In this document: positions 44,689-52,977 of the stretch, one piece after another | Position numbering within the stretch: the stretch's first letter is position 1 | Layout of the letters: the number at the start of each line of letters is the position of its first letter | Source: Faecalibacter macacae | GTDB taxonomy: Bacteria; Bacteroidota; Bacteroidia; Flavobacteriales; Weeksellaceae | DNA: 64,000 nucleotides | Direction: 5' to 3' | Assembly: GCF_003687725.1 (NCBI RefSeq) | Contig: NZ_RDOJ01000005.1 | Span: 118,833 to 182,832, forward strand | Position numbers and translations under genes: made by a program | Notes under the pieces: model-generated | Told to the model about the DNA's origin: nothing | What the model saw: the letters and a program-made list of their open reading frames with translations, nothing else | Databases searched by the model: none

Positions 44689-45019
44689 CAGTTATATACT
44701 GTTCAAATTTTAAATCAGGTATATCGTAAGGATCAAAACCATTAAACAAATGTTCAATTAAATTTTTTACTTGAAAGTAATTTAATAATTTAGAATAAGA
44801 TGCATCTTGATCATATACAGGTATTTCGACCAAAAATAAAAATCGGTCGTATTTAGAAATCTGAACAGTATTGCCATCGTCATTTACAAATCCAATAAAA
44901 CTACCATCATAATCGGGTAGATTATGGAAAATATCAATAGCTTGTTCTAAACTTCCTACTAAAGGAAAGTCCGTTTCGACGCATAAATCGTCGGCGTAAT
45001 TTTCAAAGAATATTTTCAC
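44672..45019 (-). CDS. Hypothetical acidic protein with GTG start
   Basis: A 115-residue acidic soluble protein (MKIFFENYADDLCVETDF at the start; many Asp and Phe) with no membrane segment and no recognised family; the pattern suggests a small alpha-beta domain. Its start is GTG at 45019. A -7 box TAAATTTG on the minus strand (45024-45031) lies only four bases upstream, so the transcript would start at or within the first codons: a leaderless gene or a misplaced start. The 3' end is inside the terminator. Confidence 0.6.
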   Translation of the reverse strand: MKIFFENYADDLCVETDFPLVGSLEQAIDIFHNLPDYDGSFIGFVNDDGNTVQISKYDRFLFLVEIPVYDQDASYSKLLNYFQVKNLIEHLFNGFDPYDIPDLKFEQYITEKATK

Positions 45020-45023
45020 CCTG

Positions 45024-45031
45024 CAAATTTA
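45024..45031 (-). promoter_or_regulatory. -7 box directly abutting a GTG start
   Basis: TAAATTTG on the minus strand fits TAnnTTTG. Its distance to the GTG at 45019 is too short for a leader, suggesting leaderless transcription. Confidence 0.4.
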
Positions 45032-45101
45032 AGAAATTTTAATCTATTTTACCGAATTGCTTTTATTTCGTTTTAGATTTATATAAATTAGCGTTCAAAT
45101 T

Positions 45102-46502
45102 ATGGAAAAAATGAGTTACGACATTATAGTTATTGGAAGCGGACCAGGAGGATATGTGGCAGCAATTAGAGCTTCTCAGTTAGGAAAAAAAGTAGCAATC
45201 GTGGAAAAAGCAGAACTAGGAGGGATCTGTTTAAATTGGGGTTGTATTCCAACGAAAGCTTTATTAAAAAGTGCTCAAGTATTCAAATACTTAAATCACG
45301 CGGAAGATTTCGGGTTAAACAAACCTTCAGACATTACTTTTGAATTCGGAAATGTTGTTGCACGTTCTCGTGGAGTAGCTGATCGTATGAGTAAAGGTGT
45401 TCAGTTCTTAATGAAAAAGAATAACATTGAAGTAATACAAGGTGCAGCGCAAGTTTTACCAGGTAAAAAAGTTAAAGTAACTGCGGCAGACGGAACGTCT
45501 AAAGAAATCGCAGCAGAAAATATTATCATTGCAACAGGAGCACGTTCTCGCGAATTACCTGCATTACCACAAGATGGTAAAAAGGTTATCGGTTATCGTG
45601 GCGCTTTAGCAATGGAAAAACAACCAAAATCTATGATTGTTGTTGGTTCTGGAGCTATTGGAGTTGAGTTCGCTCATTTCTACAATACTTTAGGAACTGA
45701 AGTTACAATCGTTGAATTTTTACCAAGAATTGTAAATGTAGAGGACGAAGATATTTCTAAACAATTACAATTATCTTTAAAGAAATCAGGAATAAAAATC
45801 TTAACAAATGCTGAGGTTACTGGAGTTGATACAACAGGAGATTTAGTTAAAGCAACTGTAAAAACTGCAAAAGGTGATGAAATCTTAGAAGCTGAAGTTG
45901 TTTTATCTGCAGTTGGAGTTGTTCCAAATACAGAAAACTTAGGTTTAGAAGCGGTAGGAATCGCTACAGAAAGAGGAAAAATTGTAATTAATGATTTCTG
46001 TGAAACTTCAGTAAAAGGATATTACGCAATTGGTGATGTTGTAAAAGGTGCAGATTTAGCACACTTAGCTTCAGCACAAGGAATTTTATGTGTTGAACAT
46101 ATTGCAGGCGAAAAAGTAGAAGCAATCGATTACGGAAATATCCCTGGTTGTACATATTGTTCACCAGAAATTGCATCTGTTGGTATGACAGAAGCACAAG
46201 CAAAAGAAGCTGGTTACGAAGTAAAAGTTGGTAAATTCCCATTTTCTGCAAACGGTAAAGCAGTAGCAAACGGAGCTGCTGATGGTTTTGTGAAAGTTGT
46301 TTTTGACGCTAAATATGGTGAATGGTTAGGTTGTCATATGATTGGTGACGGAGTTACAGAGATGATTGCAGAAGCAGTTGCAGCTCGTAAATTAGAAACG
46401 ACAGCACACGAAATTATGAAATCTGTACATCCACACCCTACAATGTCGGAAGCTATTATGGAAGCTGTTGAAGACGCGTATGGACATGCAATTCATATCT
46501 AA
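45102..46502 (+). CDS. lpdA: Dihydrolipoyl dehydrogenase
   Basis: Reoxidises dihydrolipoamide in 2-oxoacid dehydrogenase or glycine cleavage complexes with FAD and NAD. The 466-residue protein shows the FAD-binding GSGPGGYVAAIRASQLG (12-28), the redox disulfide C43-x4-C48 in GGICLNWGCIP, the NAD-binding GSGAIGVEFA, GYYAIGDV of the second FAD motif, and the C-terminal catalytic HPHPTMSEAIMEA. It is monocistronic here, without E1/E2 subunit genes nearby, and ends at a bidirectional terminator. Confidence 0.97.
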   Translation: MEKMSYDIIVIGSGPGGYVAAIRASQLGKKVAIVEKAELGGICLNWGCIPTKALLKSAQVFKYLNHAEDFGLNKPSDITFEFGNVVARSRGVADRMSKGVQFLMKKNNIEVIQGAAQVLPGKKVKVTAADGTSKEIAAENIIIATGARSRELPALPQDGKKVIGYRGALAMEKQPKSMIVVGSGAIGVEFAHFYNTLGTEVTIVEFLPRIVNVEDEDISKQLQLSLKKSGIKILTNAEVTGVDTTGDLVKATVKTAKGDEILEAEVVLSAVGVVPNTENLGLEAVGIATERGKIVINDFCETSVKGYYAIGDVVKGADLAHLASAQGILCVEHIAGEKVEAIDYGNIPGCTYCSPEIASVGMTEAQAKEAGYEVKVGKFPFSANGKAVANGAADGFVKVVFDAKYGEWLGCHMIGDGVTEMIAEAVAARKLETTAHEIMKSVHPHPTMSEAIMEAVEDAYGHAIHI

Positions 46503-46532
46503 TAAAATTTAAATTTTTATATAGAATAAAAC

Positions 46533-46563
46533 AAAAAACCGCTTCATTATGAAGCGGTTTTTT
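46533..46563. terminator. Bidirectional terminator
   Basis: AAAAAACCGCTTC (46533-46545) and GAAGCGGTTTTTT (46551-46563) form a perfect 13-bp stem with loop ATTAT, between convergent lpdA and aldo/keto reductase genes. Confidence 0.92.
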
Positions 46564-46570
46564 AAAATAT

Positions 46571-47410
46571 TTAAAAAGCTATTTCGCTAGGATTTAATCC
46601 TGAAAAACCTGAATCTTGTAAATTAGTTAATTGTTCAATTTCTTCAGTAGATAATTCAAATACAATATTTAAATTGTTTTCAATGTTACTTGGGTTTTCA
46701 GATTTTGGTAAAGGTAAAATTCCTTGCTGAAGAGCGAATTGGATACAAACTTGTCCAACTGTAACATTATATTTTTTAGCAATATCAATTACTATATTAT
46801 TCTGTAAAATTCGTCCAGATCCTAAAGGAGACCATGCTTGCACTAAAATATTATTCGCTTTACAAATCGAAACAACTTCAGGTTGTGTAAATCCTGGATG
46901 AAATTCAATTTGATTAACAGCTGGGATTACAATTGCAGTTTTTAATAGAGCTTCTAGATGATTGACCATGAAATTACTTACACCGATTGCTTTAATTTTT
47001 CCTTCGTTATATAATTCTTCTAAAGCTTTCCAAGATGCAGCATTTATTTCTTTCCAGTTTTCTGGGAATTGAGTTTCATTTGCAGGCCAATGTAATAGAT
47101 ATAAATCAACATATTCCAAACCTAATTTTTCTAAAGAAATTTTAAATGCTTTTTTAGCATTTTCTTCTCCACGCATATCATTCCATAACTTAGTAGTAAC
47201 AAACAATTTTTCTCGAGGTATACCGCTGTCTTTTATAGCTTTTCCTATACTTCTTTCGTTGCCATAAACGGCTGCAGTATCAATATGTGTATATCCTTTA
47301 CTAATTGCAGTTTTTACTGCATTATATGCATTTTCTCCTTCTGCAATTTGCCAAGTTCCAAAACCAATTGATGGTATTTTAGTTGAATTATTTAAAATAT
47401 AATTTTTCAT
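46571..47410 (-). CDS. Aldo/keto reductase
   Basis: NADPH-dependent reductase of the AKR superfamily (AKR5-like 2,5-diketogluconate/methylglyoxal reductase group). The 279-residue TIM barrel carries the catalytic tetrad D44, Y49, K74 and H107 (HIDTAAVYGNE, VTTKLWNDMRG, YLLHWP), and the signatures IGVSNFMVNHLE and VNQIEFHPG. Length matches the AKR5 group. The natural substrate is unknown; detoxification of reactive carbonyls is common. It is monocistronic. Confidence 0.92.
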   Translation of the reverse strand: MKNYILNNSTKIPSIGFGTWQIAEGENAYNAVKTAISKGYTHIDTAAVYGNERSIGKAIKDSGIPREKLFVTTKLWNDMRGEENAKKAFKISLEKLGLEYVDLYLLHWPANETQFPENWKEINAASWKALEELYNEGKIKAIGVSNFMVNHLEALLKTAIVIPAVNQIEFHPGFTQPEVVSICKANNILVQAWSPLGSGRILQNNIVIDIAKKYNVTVGQVCIQFALQQGILPLPKSENPSNIENNLNIVFELSTEEIEQLTNLQDSGFSGLNPSEIAF

Positions 47411-47564
47411 TTGTAATGATATTTATACTCTAAATTAATCATTTCTTTATTTAAGCTATAGTTGGTATAAAAATATTATTTATAACATATTGTAATTTAA
47501 GTGTTTAAAAATAATATTACACGTTTTTTTTTTCATAAATTATCTTTTAATTAATACTAAATCC

Positions 47565-48518
47565 ATGTCTCATCATCAATTAAGAGAAGAATCAAATTGT
47601 TTGAATTGTAATTATCAAGTAGAACGAAGATTTTGTTCTAACTGTGGACAAGAAAATACAGAAAATAGACCACCTTATCATTATCTTTTCACCCATTTTT
47701 TGGAAGATTTTACTCATTATGATGGTCAATTTTGGGATACTTTTAAAGTTTTATTTTTAAAACCAGGAGTATTGATTGAAACATATTTAAGAGGAAAAAG
47801 AAATTTTTATGTTTCACCTGTAAAACTTTATATTTTTATTAGTTTTTTAACCTTTTTTATTCCACCTATCGTTTCTAGTTTATTTCATCATAAAGAAACA
47901 TTTACAATTAATATTCAAACAGATAGTGGAGTTGAGGAGCAAGATTTTGCAGATATTTTAAGTAATGAATTATCTGCTATCAAAGAAAGTAATGAAAAAG
48001 AAACTTTTGTAGATAAATTCTTTTTTGAACCTTTTGCTGAGAAATATATAGAATTAAGCCATCACGGATATAATAAAGAACAAATTGCAGATAAATTTGC
48101 TAATTCTTTTATGCATAATTTACCAAGAGCATTATTTATTTATCTACCTATTTTTGCTTTTATCATGTGGTTGTTCCATAACAAGAAAAAATGGTTTTAT
48201 TATGATCATGGAATATTTACGCTCTACTTTTTCTGTTTTGTACTTTTAGTTTGTATGTTTTCAATTATAGAAAGCTATATCAATGATACAATACTTAAAA
48301 CTCCTATAGGTAGCATGTGGACTTTTGTTTTTGATTTCTTCGATTATTTTTCGATTGTCTTAATTTTTATCTATTTTTTTATGGCATTAAAGAGAGTTTA
48401 TAAAGAGAATCTAATAAAAGTTATATTGAAAGGAACTTCTATATTATTTATATCTCTTTCCATTTTTTCACTTTTATTAGCCTGTTTAATATTAATTACT
48501 TTAAAAGTTACACATTAA
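47565..48518 (+). CDS. DUF3667 membrane protein with zinc ribbon
   Basis: The 317-residue protein starts with a zinc ribbon, C12-x2-C15 and C24-x2-C27 (CLNCNYQVERRFCSNCG), then the DUF3667 stretch HYLFTHFLEDFTHYDGQFWDT and PGVLIETYLRGKRNFYVSPVKLY, in shorter words the Y-L-x-G-K-R-x-x-Y-x-x-P motif, and about five membrane helices in the C-terminal two thirds. The family is common in Bacteroidota and has no known function. It has its own 154-base upstream region without a recognisable promoter box and ends at a hairpin shared with the convergent gene. Confidence 0.8.
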   Translation: MSHHQLREESNCLNCNYQVERRFCSNCGQENTENRPPYHYLFTHFLEDFTHYDGQFWDTFKVLFLKPGVLIETYLRGKRNFYVSPVKLYIFISFLTFFIPPIVSSLFHHKETFTINIQTDSGVEEQDFADILSNELSAIKESNEKETFVDKFFFEPFAEKYIELSHHGYNKEQIADKFANSFMHNLPRALFIYLPIFAFIMWLFHNKKKWFYYDHGIFTLYFFCFVLLVCMFSIIESYINDTILKTPIGSMWTFVFDFFDYFSIVLIFIYFFMALKRVYKENLIKVILKGTSILFISLSIFSLLLACLILITLKVTH

Positions 48519-48527
48519 TATAAAATT

Positions 48528-48557
48528 AATACGGAAGCAATTAGCTTCCGTATTTTT
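48528..48557. terminator. Bidirectional terminator
   Basis: AATACGGAAGC (48528-48538) and GCTTCCGTATT (48544-48554) with loop AATTA, then T. Confidence 0.85.
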
Positions 48558-49017
48558 ATGATTTGATTAATTTGAACTGTTTAAAATGATGTTTAAAATG
48601 TTTATTATGAAAAATAACCCATTCATCATAACCAATTTCATCCACTACAGGATTCATCATTAAGATTCCAGGATTTGATAGAAAATAATCATGAAACTTC
48701 TCAATTTCCCTTTCTAATTTTTCAATAGCTGCTTCCATCGTAGGAAATCGTAAATCTAATAATCCTTCCATACCACCGGCTTTAATTCCTCTTTCCATAT
48801 CGATAGCTGGATTCAAAACTACTTCTTTATATTTCGGAATCATTTCTTTTGGCGTTCTGCAAGGAATAATAAATCCACCGTTAGACATTTTCATCGAAAC
48901 GATTAAATGTTCAACCATATGTTGTGGTGTCATAATTCCCCAATCCGGTGTTTGTGTTGTATCTAATTGTTTTAATTGATCAATAATTTGTTCCTTATTA
49001 TGGATTGAAATACTCAT
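48556..49017 (-). CDS. DinB-like/DUF1569 protein
   Basis: The 153-residue protein has PDWGIMTPQHMVEHLIVSM (about 19-37), with two histidines in the pattern expected for a DinB-like four-helix bundle metal site, and a late HNKHFKHHFKQF supplying the third. I recognise it as the DUF1569-like group that is sometimes misannotated as oxepin-CoA hydrolase. Members may use the metal site for thiol (bacillithiol or mycothiol) transfer, but no activity is established here. Monocistronic. Confidence 0.7.
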   Translation of the reverse strand: MSISIHNKEQIIDQLKQLDTTQTPDWGIMTPQHMVEHLIVSMKMSNGGFIIPCRTPKEMIPKYKEVVLNPAIDMERGIKAGGMEGLLDLRFPTMEAAIEKLEREIEKFHDYFLSNPGILMMNPVVDEIGYDEWVIFHNKHFKHHFKQFKLIKS

Positions 49018-49133
49018 TGTTTATGATTTTATTTTAAAGCGAAATCTAAGATATGATAAATTAAAATATGAATTTATTTAACAAAATATAATTTGAATCT
49101 TATTCGTACATTTAATAGGCTAAACCACCTAAT

Positions 49134-50090
49134 ATGAAAGGAATATATCTTGTAATATTACTTTTTTTCTTTTCTTGTGTTAGTCAACACAAAAAGAATT
49201 TAGAAGAAAATATTTTATCTCTTAAAAATAGCTATTGTAAAGCTCCATTTAAATATAATTATCAAAAGGAAATACCTTCATTAAATTCAGATTCAATTTT
49301 AAGTGTTAATAATCATTTACGAGCATCTTTCTCAGATCAAAGTGTATTGATTTTAAACGCACTAGGTGGAATTGATGAAGTTGAGGATATAATATTATTA
49401 AAAAAGGATTCTACAATTAAAAGTCAAATGAAAATTTTACAATTAAAATCAGCAATTAATAGTAAAATAAATATTGCTATGACAGAGCTAGATGCTGTTG
49501 CTGCAGAGTATGATTGTGAGGGTGAAAGAGTCGCGCAAATGGCTTATTATGTTGATAATATAAATTCTGAAAAAAATAATCGTGTTGTTTATTATTCTAT
49601 AGTTGCTGGAGCCTTAACTTCAATTGCTGGAGCAATTATTACAAATGATAATGTAGGAAATGTAGTAGATATTGGTGGAGGTGTATTGGGAGCTGGATTA
49701 GGTTTTGCAACATTAAATCCTAAAGGTAAAAAAGTAGAATTTATACACAATAGAAATATTTTGGGCGATGTTTGGAAAGGAAAATTAGATTCAGATAATT
49801 TTCCTCCATTTGTTTGGTACATGTATTCCGAAAAAAAATTCTGGGGTAATACGGATAATAAATCTATGCTGGAGCATATCAAAGAAAGATGGCTAAAATT
49901 TAATTTTGAAAATGATTTAGATGCTGCTAATAATTCTGTGAATTTTAATGAAGGTGGTACTTACTTAGCTAGTGATTTGCATAATAGAAATTTAATGTTA
50001 AATCAGATGCAATCTGCAACAAGAACTATACATCAAATCATTAATTATTTACTTTTAGATTTAGATAAGTTCGTTTACGAATATAAGTAA
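49134..50090 (+). CDS. Lipoprotein of unknown function with a central glycine-rich hydrophobic segment
   Basis: The 318-residue product begins with a lipoprotein signal (MKGIYLVILLFFFSC, cysteine at 15). A helical region (about 70-140) precedes a hydrophobic glycine- and alanine-rich stretch (SIVAGALTSIAGAIITNDN and GGGVLGAGLGFA, about 153-196) that may insert into a membrane, then a tryptophan-rich soluble part (about 215-250) and a C-terminal helix. No family recognised. It is monocistronic. The glycine-rich stretch resembles pore-like or glycine-zipper lipoproteins; this is only a visual resemblance. Confidence 0.6.
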   Translation: MKGIYLVILLFFFSCVSQHKKNLEENILSLKNSYCKAPFKYNYQKEIPSLNSDSILSVNNHLRASFSDQSVLILNALGGIDEVEDIILLKKDSTIKSQMKILQLKSAINSKINIAMTELDAVAAEYDCEGERVAQMAYYVDNINSEKNNRVVYYSIVAGALTSIAGAIITNDNVGNVVDIGGGVLGAGLGFATLNPKGKKVEFIHNRNILGDVWKGKLDSDNFPPFVWYMYSEKKFWGNTDNKSMLEHIKERWLKFNFENDLDAANNSVNFNEGGTYLASDLHNRNLMLNQMQSATRTIHQIINYLLLDLDKFVYEYK

Positions 50091-50108
50091 ATGAATATAA
50101 TTTATTAA

Positions 50109-50158
50109 AATCGTATTTTTTTTGAAGATATATTAATTTAATCTAAAGAAATACGATT
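50109..50158. repeat. 10-bp inverted repeat in an AT-rich intergenic region
   Basis: AATCGTATTT (50109-50118) and AAATACGATT (50149-50158) are perfectly complementary with a 30-base spacer, 18 bases after the lipoprotein stop. It could be a weak terminator stem. The rest of this 273-base gap, to the oxygenase start at 50364, shows nothing I can name. Confidence 0.35.
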
Positions 50159-50363
50159 GAAATTATAGGTTTTGTTAATTATATTATTGAAATATAGTTA
50201 ATAATGTAAAATAATGATTAGAATATCCTCAGTTTTTAATCCTTCTTTTTAGTTAGATGTTAATAAATTGAACAAATATTAATTTATTAAGTATTAATTG
50301 ATGTTTTTGTATTTCATTTTTCTCAATAAAAATTATTTTTACCATAGTTTTTTATAACAATTA

Positions 50364-51005
50364 ATGGGCGAATTTGCATTAAACTCAATTTACGAAAAGA
50401 TTATTGATGATATTTTAGAACAGAAATATTCTATTTCGGATAACTTTTTTTCTTCTGAAGAAACAACACAATTACGAAATCACGTAATTAATCAAAATAC
50501 AAATGAAGGATTTCATCAAGCTGCGATAGGAAATTCTCAGAACGAAAAAATATTAAAATCTATTCGAGGAGATAAAATCAAGTGGATTGATGAAGCGAAT
50601 AAGAACGAAGTAGAGGAAATTTTCTTTACAAAGGTTAATGATTTCATTTCTTATCTAAATCGTACTTGTTATATGGGAATTGAAGAAAGCGAATTTCATT
50701 ATGCCGCATATACAAAAGGAACCTTTTATCAGCGTCACGTAGATGCATTTAAAAATGATGATCGTAGAACATTATCAATGGTTTTTTATTTGAATGATGA
50801 AGATTGGAAAGATGAATTTGGAGGGCAATTAGCGTTACATTTATTGAATGATGATGGTTCTGAAAAAGAATTAAACATATTACCATTTGCTGGTAGGATG
50901 GCAATTTTTGATAGTAAAACTATTCCGCACGAAGTGAAAACGGTTAAGAAAACGCGTTATAGTATCACAGGATGGTTAAAAACAAGACCTACAAACGGGT
51001 TTTAA
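50364..51005 (+). CDS. 2-oxoglutarate/Fe(II)-dependent oxygenase (prolyl-4-hydroxylase type)
   Basis: The 213-residue enzyme has the double-stranded beta-helix with facial triad H125-x-D127 (FYQRHVDAF) and H189 (IPHEV), and R198 (RYSITGWL) for the 2-oxoglutarate carboxylate. The segment MVFYLNDEDWKDEFGGQLALH (about 139-159) is typical for P4H-like Fe/2OG enzymes. The substrate may be a protein, lipid or small molecule. It is monocistronic and ends at a hairpin shared with the HxlR gene. Confidence 0.88.
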   Translation: MGEFALNSIYEKIIDDILEQKYSISDNFFSSEETTQLRNHVINQNTNEGFHQAAIGNSQNEKILKSIRGDKIKWIDEANKNEVEEIFFTKVNDFISYLNRTCYMGIEESEFHYAAYTKGTFYQRHVDAFKNDDRRTLSMVFYLNDEDWKDEFGGQLALHLLNDDGSEKELNILPFAGRMAIFDSKTIPHEVKTVKKTRYSITGWLKTRPTNGF

Positions 51006-51012
51006 TACATAT

Positions 51013-51043
51013 AAAAAAGGATGCTTAATTTAGGCATCTTTTT
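51013..51043. terminator. Bidirectional terminator with imperfect stem
   Basis: AAAAAAGGATGCTTAAT pairs imperfectly with TTAGGCATCTTTTT (one bulge, one wobble) between the convergent oxygenase and HxlR genes. Confidence 0.65.
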
Positions 51044-51353
51044 ATTCATCCTCTAAAATTTTTATTCGATGATTTTGTCCCCAAATCACTAATACATTTA
51101 TGATTTCCTTCGTTGTTTTTCCGTACTCGGTAATAGAGTAAGCAACAGAAATAGGTTTAGTTTTTTGTTCTTCTCTTTTTATCAACTTATTTGCTTCTAA
51201 ATCTTTTAATTCTTTCGATAAAACTTTGGCAGAAATTCCTTCAATATCTCGTTCAATTTTCTTAAAAGTATTTAAATCATACTCTCTTAACATTAAATAA
51301 TGTATGATTAAGAGCTTCCATTTCCCACCCAAAATATCTAAAGAATCTGTCAT
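51042..51353 (-). CDS. HxlR family transcriptional regulator, N-terminus probably disrupted
   Basis: The 103-residue frame holds the HxlR winged helix: SLDILGGKWKLLIIHYLM (4-21), FKKIERDIEGISAKVLSKELKDLEANKLI and VAYSITEYGKT. The usual N-terminal extension with its redox cysteine is missing from the ATG at 51353, but the upstream in-frame codons read KPLTDPAPCTGDILA, a good HxlR N-terminus, and are blocked by a stop. Adding one A to the A5 run at 51396-51400 (minus strand) would join them to an ATG at 51406. The gene is divergent from an epimerase-pirin chimera, with GGTTAC repeats between. The regulator may still be functional from the internal ATG. Confidence 0.8.
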   Translation of the reverse strand: MTDSLDILGGKWKLLIIHYLMLREYDLNTFKKIERDIEGISAKVLSKELKDLEANKLIKREEQKTKPISVAYSITEYGKTTKEIINVLVIWGQNHRIKILEDE

Positions 51354-51419
51354 TGCAAGTATATCACCTGTACATGGTGCCGGATCTGTTAGTGGTTTTT
51401 AATCATATGCTTTATTTAA

Positions 51420-51444
51420 GGTTACCGGTTACCTTTAAGTAACC
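51420..51444. promoter_or_regulatory. GGTTACC repeats and inverted repeat, likely HxlR operator
   Basis: GGTTACC occurs twice in tandem (51420-51426, 51427-51433), and the second copy forms an 18-bp inverted repeat, GGTTACCTTTAAGTAACC (51427-51444). It lies between the divergent HxlR regulator and the chimeric gene, the usual place of an HxlR operator. Binding is inferred. Confidence 0.5.
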
Positions 51445-51508
51445 CATAGTTAAGGTACTATTTTTCGGTTATAAATTTTTAGTAAATAATGTATTAAATA
51501 AAATCACA

Positions 51509-52354
51509 ATGAAAAATACAGTCTTAATTACAGGAGCAAATAGCTTTATTGCTAAACATATTATTCCAATATTATCTGAAAAGTATCAACTTAAATTTTT
51601 AACTCGAAATCCTAAACTTGAAAATGAGTTTCAATGGGATTTCGAAAATAAAACAATTGATGAAAAAGCCTTAGATAATGTAGATTATATAATTCATTTA
51701 GCGTACAAAGGAAAAATTGCTCACAAAGATAGTCGTGGAAATCATGGCGTAATTGGAGAAGGCGATGTTCAATGGATGACAGCTGGAGCCGGAATTTTGC
51801 ATCAAGAATACCACGAAGAAGAATGGTCTAAACAAGGAGGAATGTTCCAAATGGTTCAGATTTGGATGAATTTACCAGCAAAGGATCGTGAAACACCACC
51901 ACATTATCAAGATGTATTATATAATGATATGACTAAAGTTGTATTGAATGATGAGGTGAGTTATATAAATATAATTGCAGGAGAATATAACGGGCAAAAA
52001 GGTAAAGCAACAACATATTCGCCTATAAATATGTATAATGCATATTTACAAAAAGGTGCAATTGCTGATTTTGATTTTTTAAACTATTATAATACGGCAA
52101 TCTTAATTATTGATGGAAGTGTAAAAGTTAATGGTGAAGAAGTTTTAGAAAAAGATTCGTTCGCAATGTTTGAGAATGAAAAAGGAGATACATTTAGTCT
52201 TGAAGCTCTTAGTGATAATACTTTAGAATTAGTTTTGAGTGGAGAACCATTAAATGAACCAATTGCACATTATGGTCCTTTTGTGATGAATACTCAAGAA
52301 CAATTGGTAAAAGCATTTGAAGAATTTAAAGCGGGAAAATTCGGAACACTATAA
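51509..52354 (+). CDS. Chimeric gene: epimerase N-terminus joined to truncated pirin
   Basis: The 281-residue frame is a fusion. Residues 1-65 are the start of a TIGR01777-type NAD-dependent epimerase (VLITGANSFIAKHIIPIL, Rossmann GxxGxxG-like, ending VDYIIHLA). From about residue 66 the sequence is pirin (KGKIAHKDSRGNHGVIGEGD, QWMTAGAGILHQE, and the C-terminal cupin to 281). The epimerase lacks its catalytic Tyr/Lys part, and the pirin lacks its first about 70 residues including the HPHRGFE iron ligands, keeping H98 and E100. The likely origin is a deletion between neighbouring epimerase and pirin genes, in frame near 51701. Whether the product folds is unknown. The divergent HxlR gene and GGTTAC repeats suggest that it is still regulated. 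Confidence 0.75.
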   Translation: MKNTVLITGANSFIAKHIIPILSEKYQLKFLTRNPKLENEFQWDFENKTIDEKALDNVDYIIHLAYKGKIAHKDSRGNHGVIGEGDVQWMTAGAGILHQEYHEEEWSKQGGMFQMVQIWMNLPAKDRETPPHYQDVLYNDMTKVVLNDEVSYINIIAGEYNGQKGKATTYSPINMYNAYLQKGAIADFDFLNYYNTAILIIDGSVKVNGEEVLEKDSFAMFENEKGDTFSLEALSDNTLELVLSGEPLNEPIAHYGPFVMNTQEQLVKAFEEFKAGKFGTL

Positions 52355-52371
52355 TCTTTTAATATAAATTT

Positions 52372-52399
52372 AAACAGTGCATTTTTGCACTGTTTTTTT
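52372..52399 (+). terminator. Rho-independent terminator
   Basis: AAACAGTGCA (52372-52381) and TGCACTGTTT (52386-52395) around TTTT, followed by T, after the chimeric gene. Confidence 0.88.
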
Positions 52400-52431
52400 A
52401 TTTGAATTAATTTTAGAATCAAATTATAATA

Positions 52432-52953
52432 ATGAATTTTCAACTGAAAATAGCCACAATTAATGATGTAGATGCAATATGGTTTTTATTAAAACAGGGT
52501 ATCGAAAAACGTAAAAATGATGGAAGTAACCAATGGCAAGATGGTTATCCTAATCGTGATGTTGTAGTAAATGATGTTAAACATAATTATGGAGTTGTAG
52601 TTCTTAACGAACAAAATACAATAGTTGGTTATATTGCAATGATTGATGAAATAGAGTCAGCCTATGAAGAAATTATTGGAAATTGGTTATCAGCGAAAGA
52701 TGAAAAATATATGGTTTTTCATCGTTTAATTGTTGATCATATTAATCCTACAAAAGGATTAGCAACTTGGATATTGAATGAAGTTGAACAACTCGTGATA
52801 AAAAAGGGAGTAAAGTCAATTAAAGTTGATACAAATTACGATAATGTAGGAATGTTACGTGTTTTTGAAAAATTGGGATACACGTTTTGTGGGAAAGTTT
52901 ATTTTCGAGGAAGTGAAAGATTAGCTTTCGAGAAGATTGTAATAAAAAATTAA
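52432..52953 (+). CDS. GNAT family N-acetyltransferase
   Basis: The 173-residue GNAT protein has the fold from IATINDVDAIWFLLKQG, through VVLNEQNTIVGYIAMIDEIE (beta 4), HRLIVDHINPTKGLATWILNEVE (acetyl-CoA loop region, lacking the full R-x-x-G-x-G/A) to KVDTNYDNVGMLRVFEKLGYTFCGKVYF, the typical end N-x-x-A-x-x-x-Y-x-x-x-G-F. It is a small-molecule or amine acetyltransferase of unknown substrate. Monocistronic. Confidence 0.85.
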   Translation: MNFQLKIATINDVDAIWFLLKQGIEKRKNDGSNQWQDGYPNRDVVVNDVKHNYGVVVLNEQNTIVGYIAMIDEIESAYEEIIGNWLSAKDEKYMVFHRLIVDHINPTKGLATWILNEVEQLVIKKGVKSIKVDTNYDNVGMLRVFEKLGYTFCGKVYFRGSERLAFEKIVIKN

Positions 52954-52977
52954 AAATCATCAATCATCAATAATACT

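Noticed and set aside
45988..46269. Leucine-rich antisense frame in lpdA
   Set aside because: It lies opposite conserved lpdA codons and shows the biased composition typical of a shadow frame.
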